Shown here: positions 25,601-38,638 of the stretch, piece by piece
Layout of the letters: the number at the start of each line of letters is the position of its first letter
How positions within the stretch are numbered: position 1 is the stretch's first letter
From: Neocallimastix lanati (nom. inval.)
Lineage: Eukaryota > Neocallimastigomycota > Neocallimastigomycetes > Neocallimastigales > Neocallimastigaceae
Assembly (NCBI GenBank): GCA_016946835.1
Contig: JACVTC010000039.1
Location: forward strand, 453,501 to 517,500
DNA: 64,000 nucleotides
Direction of reading: 5' to 3'
Translations under genes and position numbers: made by a program
The notes under the pieces: model-generated
The model's database searches: none
Seen by the model: only the letters and a program-made list of their open reading frames with translations
What the model was told of the DNA's origin: nothing

Positions 25601-28600
25601 TGAAGTAATTGATTTTTCAAGAAATAATGGAAATATTTTAAATAATAAAAGAAAGCATGGAAAATCTATTACAATTGCTACACCAAATAAAACAAATAGT
25701 GATAATAAAGATAATAATGAAATAGAAATTGTAAATTATAATATAAATTTAAATTCTATATCTAAGGAAAAGAGTATTAATGAAAATAAAAGTGATAGGG
25801 TATTAAGAAGTGCCTCAAAAAATAAAATTGATATTATTAATACAATTAATAAAAACTCTTCTGAAGGAAGTATGAATGTAGATGAGAATATTGAAAATAA
25901 TATAAATAATAAACAAAAAAAAGGTAGACGTTGTAAAATGAATAATGATGTTAGTGTTGTTGATAATAAAAGTTCAAATATTTTATTGAAAAAAACAAAT
26001 AACAATGAAAATAATAATGATAAAAACAATTTAGAAATTATAAATAATGATGTTAATTTAAATGTTGTATCTAAAAGAAAAAGTATCAATGAAAATAAAA
26101 GTGATAGAGTATTAAGAAGTGCATCTAAAATTAATACCAATAAAAATGTTGTAATTAATACTAATTGTAATAAATGTAAGATGAATAAAAGCGATAATAT
26201 CATTAATGAAAATATTATAAATAATGATGAAAAACCAATTATTGTATCAACACAGGAAAATGAAAATGAAAATAAAAGTGATAGAGTATTGAGAAGTGCT
26301 TCTAGAAATAAAACCAATATCGAAATTAATGCGAATTATAATAAAAATAAAGTAAATAGAAATGACAACTTAAATGAAAAAAACGAAAATACTGCGAATA
26401 ACATAAGAAAAAAAGGAAAAACTATTAGTAAGAATAATAATAATAATGATGAAATATATAATAGTTTTCAAGATAATGAAAGCATAAAAATTATAAATGA
26501 TAAAAGTTCAAATATCAAGGAAAATAAAAATGATAGAATATTAAGAAGTGCCTCCAATAATAAAGTTACTATAAATAATGTAATTAATACTAACTATTAT
26601 AAAAACAATAAAAATAAAAATGATAATTTCATTAATGAAAATATTACAAATAATGATGAAAGAACGACTATTTCAGAATTACAAGGAAATAAGAATGGAA
26701 ATGGAAGTGATAGAGTATTAAGAAGTGCATCTAAAAATAAAATTAATACAGAAAATATCTTTAATAGAAACAATATTGAAAATAATATAAATAAGGGTAT
26801 TAATATAAATAATAAAAGTATTCTCAATGCCACAAGTGATAAAAGAAAACGTGGAAGACTGAGTACTCATATTAATTGTAAAATGAGTAGTGATAATGAT
26901 AATAATGTTATTAATAATGTTGTTAATGATGTTTCAAATGATAATGAACATTCAAATATTGTATTAAAGGAGAAGTGTATAAATGAAAATAAATATGATA
27001 GAGAACTAAGAAGTCATTCAAAAAATGAAATCAATACAAATAAAACAATAAATAGTAATATTGATGATGATAAAAATAAAAATATTATTACTACCAAAAA
27101 TAATAATAATATAGAAAATAATGCAAATTATGAAAGAAATATTAAAAAACTTATTACTAAAAATGAAATTAATGATGTTTCCAATAGTAACACCACATAT
27201 ATTGTTGATGTGGATAATTTACATGAAAATTCAAATTTTTCATTTGAAAAGTCTAATAAAAATAAAAATGATAGTACATTAAGAAGTAATTCTGTAAATG
27301 AAATTAATACAAATAATAATACTAATAATAATAATGAAAGAAATATAAATAAAAGTATTAATATAAATAACGAAATTAATGAAAAAAATAAAAGGAAGAA
27401 GGTTAGTACTAGTATTATAAAGAATAATAATGAAATTAATGGTGATATTAATAATGATGATATAAACGGTGAAAACTTCTATATTTTATTAGAAGGAAAA
27501 TCCAGCGTTAAAAATGAAAGTGATAGAGTATTAAGAAACAACTCTGAACATGAAAAAAATATATGTTTTATAACCATTGAGGACAACAATGAAACTAATG
27601 AAAATAAAATTATAAATATTACTGATGGAAATATTGAAAATAATAATCATAATAAAAAAAAAAGGGGTAGACCTAAAAAATTTAATAATAATAATAACAT
27701 TAATGAAATAGAAAATATCAATGATAAAAGTTCATTAGCTATAATGGCAAAAAATAACATCAATGAAAGTAAAAATGATGTGATATTAATAAGTAGCACA
27801 GAAGTTAAAGATAATACAAATGATATAGTCAATAATGTTAATACTGAAATTAAAAGGGAAAAAAATATGGAAAATATTGAAAAAAGTCAAAAAAAAAAGG
27901 GTAGACCTAGAAAAATAAATAATAATAATGATAATAATGATAACAATAATAAGTTAGAAATTGTTAATAATGAGAATTCTTATTTTATAACAAAAGAAAG
28001 TAATATTGATAATATTGATAAAATACAAAAAATTAGTGTTGACAATTCAAATATTTTAATAGAAGGAAAAAGTTATAATGAAAATAACTGTAATAATGTT
28101 ATAAGTTATATTCTAGATAAAAAAAACTATAATAATAATATAACCAATAATAATATTATTGAAATTGATGAAAATAAGAATATGTATTTGATTAATGAAA
28201 ATATAGAAAATACTGGATATATTGAAAGAAAAAGAGGTAGGCCTGGAAAAATAAATTGCTATGATAATGAAAATAATGATAGCACTATAAATGATAATAA
28301 CATTGGTAATAATAATACAATTATAAATATTGATTCCATTGAAACTGATAAAAATAAACTAAATATTATTGATAGTATTGAGAAGATAGAGATCATTAGA
28401 AATGACAATATTGGAATAGATGAGAATAGAAGTTTTAATACAACTAATAAAAGTAATGAATTTATTACAAATATTAAAAGAAAAAGGGGTAGACCAAAGA
28501 AAACAAATGATGATAATAATGAAAATAACAATAACATTATAAATGATGATAGCATTGAAACTGATAAAAATACATTAAATAATATTAATAATATTGAAAA

Positions 28601-29302
28601 TACAGAAATTATTAACATTAATAATGTTGGAATCGATAAAAATAAAATTTTTAATATAACTAATGAAAATATTGAACATATTACAAATATTGAAAGAAAA
28701 AGAGGTAGACCTAGAAAAATAAATGGTAATAGTAATATTAATGAAAATAGTGAAAACGTTGGAAATAATGATAACATTGGAAATAATTATAATAATTATA
28801 GTAATGAAATTGATAAAAATAAAATAAATATTATTGATAATATTGAAAAGAGAAAAATCATAAATCTTGATAATTTTAGAAAATATGAAAATAAAAATAA
28901 TAATACAATTAATGAAAGTATTGAACATATTTCAAATATTAAAAGAAAAAGAGGTAGACCTAGAAAAATTAATAATAATGAAAATGATGACAACATTGAA
29001 ATTGATGAAAATAACATTATTAATATTACTAATGAAAGCATTAAACATATTATCAATATTGAAAGAAAAAGAATTGATGAAAGTAAATGCATTAATACAA
29101 CCAAAGGAAATATGATTAATGAAAGTATTGAATATATTTCAAATATTAAAAGAAAAAGAGGTAGACCTAGAAAAATTAATAATAATGAAAATGATGACAA
29201 AATTGAAATTGATGAAAATAACATTATTAATATTACTAATGAAAGTATTAAACATGTTACAAATATTAAAGGAAAAAGAGGTAGACCAAAAAAGATAAAT
29301 TC

Positions 29303-29336
<34 letters not shown>

Positions 29337-29495
29337 ATTGATAAGATAGAAATTATTGATGATGATGATGATGATGTTGTGATTATAGAAAATAGTTCAA
29401 ATAAAAATAAAACTAATACAAATAGTATAATAAATAATATTAACATTGAAGTTGAGAGTATAAATACCAATACTGAAAGTATAGAAATATTATAA
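21127..29495 (+). CDS. SET-domain protein with giant LRSxS-repeat and AT-hook tail
   Basis: Putative chromatin lysine methyltransferase, about 2,561 aa. Exons: 21127-21492, 21878-22447, 22589-22729 and 22887-29495. The N-terminus contains RSLRSRKGERK. The SET domain spans about residues 313-435: SGRGLFAKIFIPKYAVLGFY, then FMNENLNGKPNVEF (the RFxNHSCxPN position) and IEPGEEIFVDYGKE (the catalytic Tyr-containing end). The canonical NHS is replaced by NEN/NLN, so catalytic activity is uncertain. The tail (about residues 440-2561) is Asn-rich. It carries about 13 SDRVLRSASxN-like modules (residues about 926-1905) and about nine AT-hooks with a GRP core, KRKRGRPRKIN type, one near 688 and the rest 1949-2494. 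AT-hooks bind the minor groove of AT-rich DNA, fitting a genome like this. The whole tail lies in one exon of 6.6 kb, unusual here. Targets are unknown. Confidence 0.88.
24586..27560 (+). repeat. Dispersed SDRVLRSAS-coding modules
   Basis: A 10-14 codon block (ENKSDRVLRSASKNK and variants) recurs about every 60-130 codons. Variants include NDRILRSAS, YDRELRSHS, NDSTLRSNS and SDRVLRNNS. The blocks are conserved while the Asn-rich spacers are not, so the motif itself seems selected. Confidence 0.9.
25512..25597 (+). repeat. (AAT)n run encoding poly-Asn
   Basis: About 28 AAT units in frame inside the SET-protein tail, seen directly. Confidence 0.9.
27655..29305 (+). repeat. Tandem AT-hook-coding array
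   Basis: Eight blocks of the KRKRGRPRKIN type, spaced about 30-100 codons, plus a degenerate ERKRIDES block. The 28915-28980 and 29125-29190 units and their flanks (SIEYISNIKRKRG type) are nearly identical, indicating recent duplication inside the gene. Confidence 0.85.
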
Positions 29496-30121
29496 ATAAT
29501 GGAAGAAAAATTGTTAGTCTTAAAAAAATAAATAATGATAATTATAATAATATAACAAATAATAATAAATAAATCAATACATTAGAAGAAAAAAATATTT
29601 ATATAAATAAAACCCATGGAGTAATGAAAAACTATTTCTAATATAATTAATAATAACAAAATAGAACTCAATAAAAATAATACCATTAATAATTATAACA
29701 TTACTAAAAAATATTCTAATAAAAGCTGGTATTACTTCAAATAAGAAGTTAATGAAAATGGAAAAAATGATAATATTACAGAATTTCATTAAAAATAATG
29801 ATATTAATGAAGTAAATTCAATTATTTCATCGGAATTAGAAAATAATATTATTATAGAAGATGATTCTATTTTAAAAAAGTTCATTAATAATTTCTTTGT
29901 TCTTATTAAATCCATTCATAAAACTAGTAGTAACGAAAAATATAATAATCTTGGTACAGAAAATGAATTAAAAAATGAAAAAGTATCAAAAAATCAAAAA
30001 GTAATTGATATTGAATCAAAGTCATTAAAAGAAAAAGTTTTAATAAATCAAAATATTATATCACCAATAAACAAAGGTAATTGTACATCAGAACCAAGTA
30101 AATTATTAAGATTATTACAAG

Positions 30122-30204
<83 letters not shown>

Positions 30205-30267
30205 GAAAAAGTCTTTGAAAGCACTGAAATATTAAAATTGATGGAAATTTTTAAACAAATAGGATGA
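29496..30267 (+). pseudogene. Decayed or separate 3' extension of the SET gene
   Basis: Just past the stop, another frame reads NNGRKIVSLKKINNDNYNN, similar in style to the upstream tail, before further stops. A reading frame at 29752-30267 (171 aa) contains EVNSIISSELENNIIIEDD and SEPSKLLRLLQELKK. It then passes through an A-run giving about 26 Lys and ends MEIFKQIG. LRLLQELKK vaguely resembles a segment near 23577-23605 in the SET tail (FEELKKLLKKI). It may be a truncated former C-terminus or an independent small gene; no domain is recognised. Confidence 0.35.
30126..30202. repeat. A-run of 77 bases inside a reading frame
   Basis: Uninterrupted A homopolymer encoding poly-Lys if translated. 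Length uncertainty of one base would change the downstream frame. Confidence 0.9.
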
Positions 30268-31163
30268 AATTAATTAAAAAAAAAAAAAAAATTCCTTAAA
30301 AAAGAAAATTAAATAAATTGAAAAACAATAAAAAATAAAAAGAAAAAAATTTAATTTTGAGAATTTATTTAAACATTATATTTGTATATATAATTGATTT
30401 ATATATAAATAAATATAATTCTTATAAAAGTTTTGTTTTCAACTCATCGTTATATTACAAATAGATTTTATATAATAGTTGATTTTAATATTTATATGAT
30501 TTTATGATATAGCATTAAAAAATATAAATTTTTTTTAAAAAATTTTTACTTTTTTCATATACCATAAATATATATATAGGTTATATATATATTATTTTAT
30601 TTATTTTATTATAATTACTTTTATTCATATATTGATCAATACAAAACAAGCATAATCATAATCAAATATCATAATTTATTTATATTTATATTTATATTTA
30701 TTTTTTTTATTTTTTATTTTATTTTTTTTTTTTTTCTCATACTAATTTATTTATATATTCAATTTAACAAATATTAAAATTTATCTTTTCATACTATAAA
30801 TTTAAAAATTTAAAATTCATATAAATTATTCATAAAAAAAAAAAAAAAAAAAAAAAATTCATTACTAAAAATTAATAAATAAATTAATAAAAATTTATTA
30901 TATTAGAACGTCTTTACATTTATTTAATTTATGATATTGTTAATAAATATTGAAATGTATTAAACAGTAATTATATATATAATTATTTAATTTAATTAAA
31001 AAATAATTATAAAAAAAAAACTTTTTTTTATAACTTTTATTAAATTATTAATAATAATAATAAAAATAATAATAATAAAAATAAATTATTAAAATTTAAT
31101 TAAATACATAAAAATAAATAAATAAATTAAAAAAGAAAAAAATAATTAAAAATAATAGAATAC
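30268..31163. other. Intergenic, no gene seen
   Basis: A/T-rich spacer between the SET-gene tail and the convergent coilin gene, with an A run near 30834-30857. No coding signal. Confidence 0.55.
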
Positions 31164-32148
31164 TCATTCATCTAATTTTTTCGCATCTATCAAGTCAGAA
31201 ATATTAATGGTAAATTCTTCTTTATTAGCAAAACCAACATCATCCACAACAACTTCTATATTATCATTTTCAGAATTTTTACTATTATTAAATATTTCAG
31301 AATATTCTTCACCTTTATGTGATATAAATTGAGGTTCTAATTTTAATGTTGCCTCTTTAGTTGAAGTATTATAATTTACAACAGTAGCTTCCTATTTTCA
31401 TTATTATATAATTATAAAGGAATTATTTAGTAATAAAAAATTTTTGTTCTATTATTTTTGTATTATATTAAATTTAAGTTTACTACTAACTTTATAATCA
31501 GAAACCATAGGAGTCCATCCACTACCCATATCCAATGTCTAAAAAATAATAAATAAAAGTAGATATATTATCATTTAAAATAAATATTATTTTTATTAAT
31601 TAAAAAAATTAAATAACATATGAAAATTTATTTATATTACCTTAAATGCTATTTTTTTTCCGACTTCAAGATAACTATCAATTGGGTTTAATTTTTCATA
31701 ATCTTCTTTTGTTCTTTTAATTTTTTCATTTTGTTTATTTTCTTTATTATCATTATATATTTCTTTTTTTTTTTGTTCATTATTCTGTTTTGATTTTAGT
31801 TCATTTTCATTGGTTTTTTCATTATCTATATCATTTCTATTATTTTTATTAATTTTATCAGATTCTTTTTTATCTTTAAATATTTCTATTTTATTTTCTT
31901 CGTTATCATTGCTTTTATTGATTTTTTTATTTTTATTTCTATTTCCTCTAGTTCTTCTTCTCTTCCTTTTCGATCTTGACTCCTGTTGTCCATCATGAAG
32001 ATCAGCATATGTAATAATCATTTTTGGTTCGTCATCACTAATTTCCTACTCATAAAATATATATATATAAATATATATATGAAATTATATATATTATTAT
32101 TAAAGAAGTTTATATTATTATTAAAACTTATTTTTATATTATAAATAA

Positions 32149-32215
<67 letters not shown>

Positions 32216-33265
32216 TAAATAAATAAATAAATAAAAAATAAAAAAAAAATAATAATTACATTTGTTCCATTATTATTATCTTCATCAAAATATACATGTG
32301 AACTTTTTATATTTTTTATATTTTGAACAACCTTTTTTTTGTGAGTACCTGATAATAATGGTGGTTCTATATTAAAATTTTTATTTAACTCAGATCTTTG
32401 ATTTATATTAAATGAAATATTATCAGTATCAATATTAGTTTCGTTTGTATTTAATTTGTTATCCTTCTTTAAATTCTTTTTTTCATCATGAGTTTCATTA
32501 TTTGAACTTTCATTACTACTACTTCTGTTGTTACTTTCGTCACTGACACTGCTACTACTACTGCTACTGCTGTTTTTGCTGTCACTACTGTCACTACTGT
32601 CACTACTGCTACTGCTACTGCTACTATTACTGCTACTACTGCTACTACTGCTACTACTGCTGCTACTACTGCTATTACTACTACTGCTGCTGCTGCTACT
32701 ACTACTGCTATTGATACTACTACTGCTATTGATACTACTACTGCTATCACTTGAACTACTACTACTGCTACTGCTACTATCGTTATCATAACTATCGCTG
32801 CTGCTATCAATAGAACTACTGCTACTGCTACTGAAGTTTGATTCATTTTTTTTTGAATAAATCTTACTTCTTTTATTTTCTAATTTTCTTATTTTTTTCT
32901 TATTTGAATATAAATCTTTCAAATAATTGTTGATAAATGATCAAAATGATATATTTTAGAAATAAAAAATTTCAATTAATTATTCAAATTATTATCTAAA
33001 ATATATGTAATATTGAAAGAAAATTATATATAATATTAACTTTTTAAGATTTTGGCCTTTCTTTTATTTATATAATCTATTTCATTTTTATCTACATATT
33101 CAATGCTTTATAATATATTATATTAAAAATAATACAAAAATAATAATTAAAATAATTAAATAAATAAGTATTATTTTTTTTTATATTAAAATACTTTTAA
33201 CAATTTATCTTTTATTTCATTTTTTGCTTTGTTTTACTTTTTATATTTTATTTAGTGTTATCTTA

Positions 33266-33301
<36 letters not shown>

Positions 33302-33629
33302 TATTTTTTATCTATTATCACACCTTTATTATTACTATTATTATTATTATTTTACATTAATGTGCTATACTTTACCTTATCAAATCATCATTTCGAATTA
33401 CATCCTTCGTCAATTCATTATCAACAAGTTCATACCCATCTAATGATAATTTTAATAAAGATGAATTAATCTTTTGAACACTTTTTTTTATTAATAAAGA
33501 CTGATAAAGAATATCATCTAAAATGTTTTCTTTTAAATCTTTAATATAAACTTCCGTTGCTTTTATTGCATATAAACATCGAATTGGTGGTAATGGTGGT
33601 TCAAATGACAATTTTACACGAATTGGCAT
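31164..33629 (-). CDS. Coilin homologue
   Basis: Scaffold of Cajal bodies, where snRNPs are modified. Six exons: 33376-33629, 33041-33105, 32260-32915, 31641-32045, 31491-31538 and 31164-31391, giving 551 aa (human coilin is 576). The N-terminus, IRVKLSFEPPLPPIRCLYAI and later LDGYELVDNELTKDVIRNDD, fits the coilin self-association fold, including its LxRDNDxL ending. A Ser-rich middle follows (about residues 125-230), then a basic nuclear-localisation-like stretch RSKRKRRRTRGNRNKNKK. The C-terminal domain, PIDSYLEVGKKIAFK then TLDMGSGWTPMVSDYKEA, matches the coilin tudor-like signature VGEKIAFK...SPDVSDYKE. It ends DLIDAKKLDE, again coilin-like (ELIDPR). Both ends matching in the right order makes the call strong. 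Exon 2 was inferred from frame continuity. Coilin is absent from well-studied yeasts. Confidence 0.85.
32151..32208. repeat. A-run of 58 bases in a coilin intron
   Basis: Uninterrupted A homopolymer within the intron at 32046-32259. Confidence 0.9.
32510..32840 (-). repeat. Ser-coding imperfect triplet repeat in coilin
   Basis: AGT/AGC codons dominate about 110 codons of exon 3, with Asp and Asn interspersed. It is a GC-richer patch than the surrounding DNA because of AGC use. Acidic-Ser tracts of this kind are typical CK2 targets; phosphorylation here is inference. Confidence 0.8.
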
Positions 33630-34421
33630 TATTAAAAATATAAATTATATAAATAATATAAATTGAACTATAACAATATATATTAACAATTTAATAATTT
33701 ATTATAGATTAATATTTATTAAGTTTAAATTTTTATAACTTTTATTGTATATTTGTATATTTGTAAATGAGATTTTCACATATATAATTTAATATTACTA
33801 AATAATATTTTGTAGTATAAAGAAATTTTTCTATTTTAAGAATACATTAAATGTAGATATTTGCATTTATATATTTATATTTTAAATATAATATATAATA
33901 TAAAATATTTTATAAATTAATTAAAATAATTGAAAAAAAAATTGTGTAACCATATTAATATTCATATATTCCATATTAAAAGTTTTATACCAATTATTAT
34001 TGTAATTAGAAAAAAATAAATAATTTAAACTGGTTTTTAATCTAAACTATTTAATTTTTTTTTTTCTTCTTAGAAATCTTAATTGTAATAAAAAAATATC
34101 TAAAATAAAAAAAGTTTATATTTTTATTATTTATAATAATAAAAAATGAATCATTCATTCAAAATTTAAAATTATATCATATTTTACTTTTTCAATAAAT
34201 TAAATATCTAAGTTTTTATTAAAATTATCTGAATTTTCATTTATATTAAATCTTTTTTTTTTTTATTATTACATTTTTTTTAATCGAAAAATTATCAATT
34301 TAAAAAAATATATTTTTTACTTTATAATATTTTTATATATCTAAGTATCCGATAATTTAGTAGTATATTTTTTTTTTTTATTATTATATAAGACATATTT
34401 TACTAACTATTTAATATATTT

Positions 34422-34458
<37 letters not shown>

Positions 34459-35206
34459 ATATATATATGATTAAATATATTAATTAAATATATTTAAAAT
34501 ATATATTATAAAATAATTTAATATAAATAGAAAAAAAAATATAATTAACTAAATTGTAATTAAGATTATTTAAATTAAATTTATTTCATAAATATTATAA
34601 ATATTTAAAGCTGAAGAATTTAATTGATATCAATTACTTATTAATTAAATATTAATTTCGTAAAAAAGGGGGAAATATGGAAAAAAAAAAAAAGTTAATA
34701 TCTTTAAAATAAATCTTTCATCATTACTTATATTATTTAAAAATATTTAAATACATATAAAATATCTTCATATTTATTACTTATACAATATTAAAAAAAA
34801 AAAAAATAAAAATAATAATAATAAAAATATATAAAGAAAATAGTTTTAAAATAATTTTATAAACTGCTCAACCAATAAAAATAGTATTTGTCTATTCAAT
34901 AATTAAATATTCAAATATATATATATTTAATATATATAGCAAGCAAAAAACATAATATTATCAGACTTTTATTACAAAAGTTTTAACTACTGGATGACAG
35001 AATATCACTTTCAATCATATAATTTAATTTATCTTCAGGATATTCTTTGTTTAAATAATATTCCAATTTTGAGAATATATAAAAAATTTATCAACACTGT
35101 TAATAAGTAAATAATCAAAAAATAATAATAATAATAATAATAATAATATAATATATATACAAATATAAGTTATACTCTATATTACAATAAATAAATTATA
35201 TTCATA
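33630..35206. other. Shared upstream region of coilin and MATE genes
   Basis: About 1.6 kb between divergently transcribed genes. It contains an A run at 34422-34454 and a CCAAT pentamer near 34870 (GCTCAACCAATAAAA), about 335 bp before the MATE start. No coding frame was found. Confidence 0.5.
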
Positions 35207-35885
35207 ATGGATAAGCCATCAATCACAAATAATAAAAAGGATTTTAAATTAAAATATGGTATTAAATTAATATATGATAATAAACCTCGTAACATAACAT
35301 CAACTTCAAGAGAAAATAATAATAGATCCGCTAAACCTGAAAATCCTATTAATATGATCAAGGATTATGGTACTATACCACCAAATATTTCAACTTCAAC
35401 ACTAAATTTTCAGCCGGATTACTTTAAAAGAATGTCTCATCATTCACCATTTGGAGGATCTTCATCATATTATTATTTCCAAATGGCTGGTTTGTACCCT
35501 TCAAGTGTTAGAAAAGCTGGAGTAAAAACAAATAATTGCTATACAGTTGTAAAAGGTAATTATGAAAATGGTTTAAATATCCCTCTTCTTATTCATAGTA
35601 ATGAATTACAGTATGAACAAGAAAATGACAATAACGATAATGATGATATTGAAAATGTATCAAAAATGAGAAAATTATACAAATCAGAATTTAAAGTTCT
35701 ATCAAAATATTCAATTCCTATTATCTTTTCTGAAATATTAAGAAATACATTACTTATGATGCCTATATTGTTTATTGGTCATAGAACAGCATTTGAACTT
35801 GCCGCTATTACCTTAGGTAAAACTAAAAAAAAAAAAAAAAACCAAAAATACTACAAATATTATTTATTAAATCATAAATTAAAAT

Positions 35886-35925
<40 letters not shown>

Positions 35926-37937
35926 TTAGTAATGATTTCATAAATCACTATTATATAATTGATTAATCTTAATCTATAATATTACAATAACAGGTAGTAC
36001 ATATTGCAATGTTACTGGTTGGTGTTTATTAATTGGTATGGATTCAGCATTAGATACACTTTGTTCACAAGCCTATGCTGCAGCCAATACTCTTGAAGAA
36101 AAGAAGATTGTTGGAGAAATTCTACAAAGAGGTTTTGTAATTTTAATGACTATTTGTATTTTTATCGTTGGTCTTTGGTATATAGATAATTACTGATTAT
36201 TTATATTTTAAAATTTATATATTTATTACTACACTAATTTATTTATTAATTATTTCACTAATGTAACATTAATTAAGGCAATTCACTGAACCTATTTTAT
36301 TATTATGTCAACAAGATCCTGATATCTCTGAATTAGCTGGGGTATTTTCAAGATTTTCATGTTTGGGTTGTATGTAATCCGTTTATTTTAAAAATATAGT
36401 TAAATAAAATAATATTTATGTATATTTAATATATATTTATATTTTTTTTATATTTATATATTATTACTAATTAAATATTTCATTATTATTTTATAATTAG
36501 TAATACCATATGTTGTCTTCGAATGTGAAAAAAAGTTACTCCAAATTCAAGGTATAATGTATGTACCAACATTTATTATTGCCAGTGCTTTACCAATCAA
36601 TGCTTTTCTTCATTATTATTTCATCTTTTCAAAATGGAGTCCACTTCCAGATGAAATTGCATACATTGGTTCTCCATTTTCAACTGCTATTACTTTTTCA
36701 TACATGAGTATTATAGGATTACTCTACATTAAATATGTTAATGGTAAAGAATGTTGGGGAGGTCTAGATCTTAAGTGTATCTTCAATTTCAAAAAATGGA
36801 TAGAATTTTTAAAGCTTGGTAAATAATATATACCTTAAAATTAACTTAATTATTTAATAATTTTATAATTCAAATATATTGAATTATAATAAACTTTAAC
36901 AAAAAAACAAAATAGAATGAAATGAAATAGTAATAGTAATAATAATAATTATTATTATAAAAATAATATTTATATAGGTTTTCCTGGTGCTATTATGGTT
37001 TGTAATGAATGGTGGGCTTATGAGGTTTGTGCATTACTGGCAGGTATTCTTGGCGAAACTCAATTAGCAGTACAATCTATATTTTCATCAATTACAAATT
37101 ATTCCTATAATATACCAATGGGTTTATCTATGGCGACAACTCTAAGACTTGGATATCAGTAAATATTCATATATTTTAATATTAAAAAAAATAAAAAAAA
37201 AATTCAATAAATAAAATAATAATAAATAAATAAATGAATAACATTATATTATATTATATCATATAATACATTAAAATGAAATGCTTTATAAAATAAAGCC
37301 TTGGTGAAAAAAGCAGTAAAAAAGCAATTGCAACAACAAGAATCTCAATATTTATGGCATTTTGTTTTGGTTTAGTAAATTCACTAGTTCTATTGATTTT
37401 CAGACATCAATTACCTAAAATATTTACGAACAGTGAAAAAGTTATCAAGGAATGTTCAAATATATTAATTATTGGTGCATTTTATCAATTGAGTGATGGT
37501 TTAGCCACCATAGGTACAGGTATATTGAAAGGTTCAGGACACCAAAAGAATGGTGCTTTAATTAATTTTGTCGCATATTGGATTATTGGTTTACCACTTG
37601 GTATTTTACTATGTTTTGTATTCAATTTAGATTTAAATGGTAAAATTTTAAATTTTTAATTAGCAAAAATAAAATTTTAAATTTTATAACAATTTTTTTT
37701 TTTATATCTTTAAATAAATTAATATATATATATAATAGTAAATTAGAACTGAACAAATTATTATATTAAATATAATAAATATATTTAATATATTTAATAT
37801 ATAAATAATATTTAGGTATATGGATTGGTATGGCACTAGCATTATTCTCTGTTATGGTCTTAGAATTTATTACCATTTACCGTATAGACTGGTCAAAAGA
37901 AGTAGAAGCAACAATTGAAAGAATTAGTAAAAATTAA
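35207..37937 (+). CDS. MATE-family multidrug/toxin extrusion transporter
   Basis: Cation-coupled exporter of organic cations or metabolites, with 12 membrane helices predicted for the family. Seven exons: 35207-35816, 35994-36177, 36278-36369, 36501-36818, 36978-37158, 37299-37639 and 37816-37937. They give exactly 616 codons including the stop. The first about 155 residues are hydrophilic, then SKYSIPIIFSEILRNTLLMM begins the MATE core. Hallmarks are GMDSALDTLCSQAYAA (the conserved ALDTLCGQAYGA block), PTFIIASALPINAFLHY, then MVCNEWWAYEVCALLAGILG (the MxxLEWWAFE block), SYNIPMGLSMATTLRLG and GTGILKGSGHQKNGALIN. The first and second MATE repeats are both present and no stop interrupts them. 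The C-terminus ends in ERISKN without an extra helix. Substrate is unknown; plasma membrane or vacuole is plausible. Confidence 0.93.
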
Positions 37938-38638
37938 AATATAGGTATTATACGGATATAATAAATCTTGGAACTTTATTTAATACAAAAAATAATACAA
38001 AAACATCGTAAGATTAAAGCAAAAAAAAGTTAAAAAAGAAAAATAAAATAAAAAAAAAAAAAATTTTATATAGTCTTTTTTTTTAAATTAATATATAATA
38101 TTTCACTACGTAATATTTTGCAATACTGAATTTTATTATGTAGTATTTTACAGTGTAGTATTTTATTATATAATATTCTATTATATGGTATTTTATTATG
38201 AAATATTTATATGAGAAAAAAAAAATTTAAGATGAAGACTGTATTCTAGAAATACTTTACTGTCATTCATAATTAATTAATTAATAAATTTTTAATGCCA
38301 ACTATAAATAAAAATAATAATTTAAAAATTAATATTTATGATGTTTATTTATTTATTTATTTACGTAGAATATAATGAAGTATATTATATTAAATTATAT
38401 TAAATTGTTTCGCTATTATAATTAATCTAGTTGTATTTGAATTACATTATTTATTTCATTGCTAAATTTATTTCATTTTATTTGACATCAGCACATTTAG
38501 TATAAAAGATGATAAAATTTTCTACTTTCGTAACTTAGTAATTACCAAATTATTTAATAAAATAAATAATTTAAATCGTAATCGTAATCAATAATAAAGC
38601 GTTTTAACAACTAAAAACTTATTTATTTATTTATTTAT
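37938..38638. other. Intergenic with degenerate short repeats
   Basis: A/T-rich spacer. Between 38101 and 38205 a degenerate motif of the TAGTATTTTATTAT type recurs several times, probably an eroded tandem repeat. No gene seen. Confidence 0.4.

Noticed and set aside
25736-29470. Long minus-strand Leu/Ile/Phe-rich frames
   Set aside because: Antisense shadows of the Asn/Lys-rich SET-protein tail; AAT and AAA codons read backwards as ATT and TTT.
32469-32846. Ala/Val-rich and Leu-rich frames over the Ser repeat
   Set aside because: Alternative frames of the coilin Ser-rich triplet repeat; only the Ser frame joins neighbouring coilin exons.
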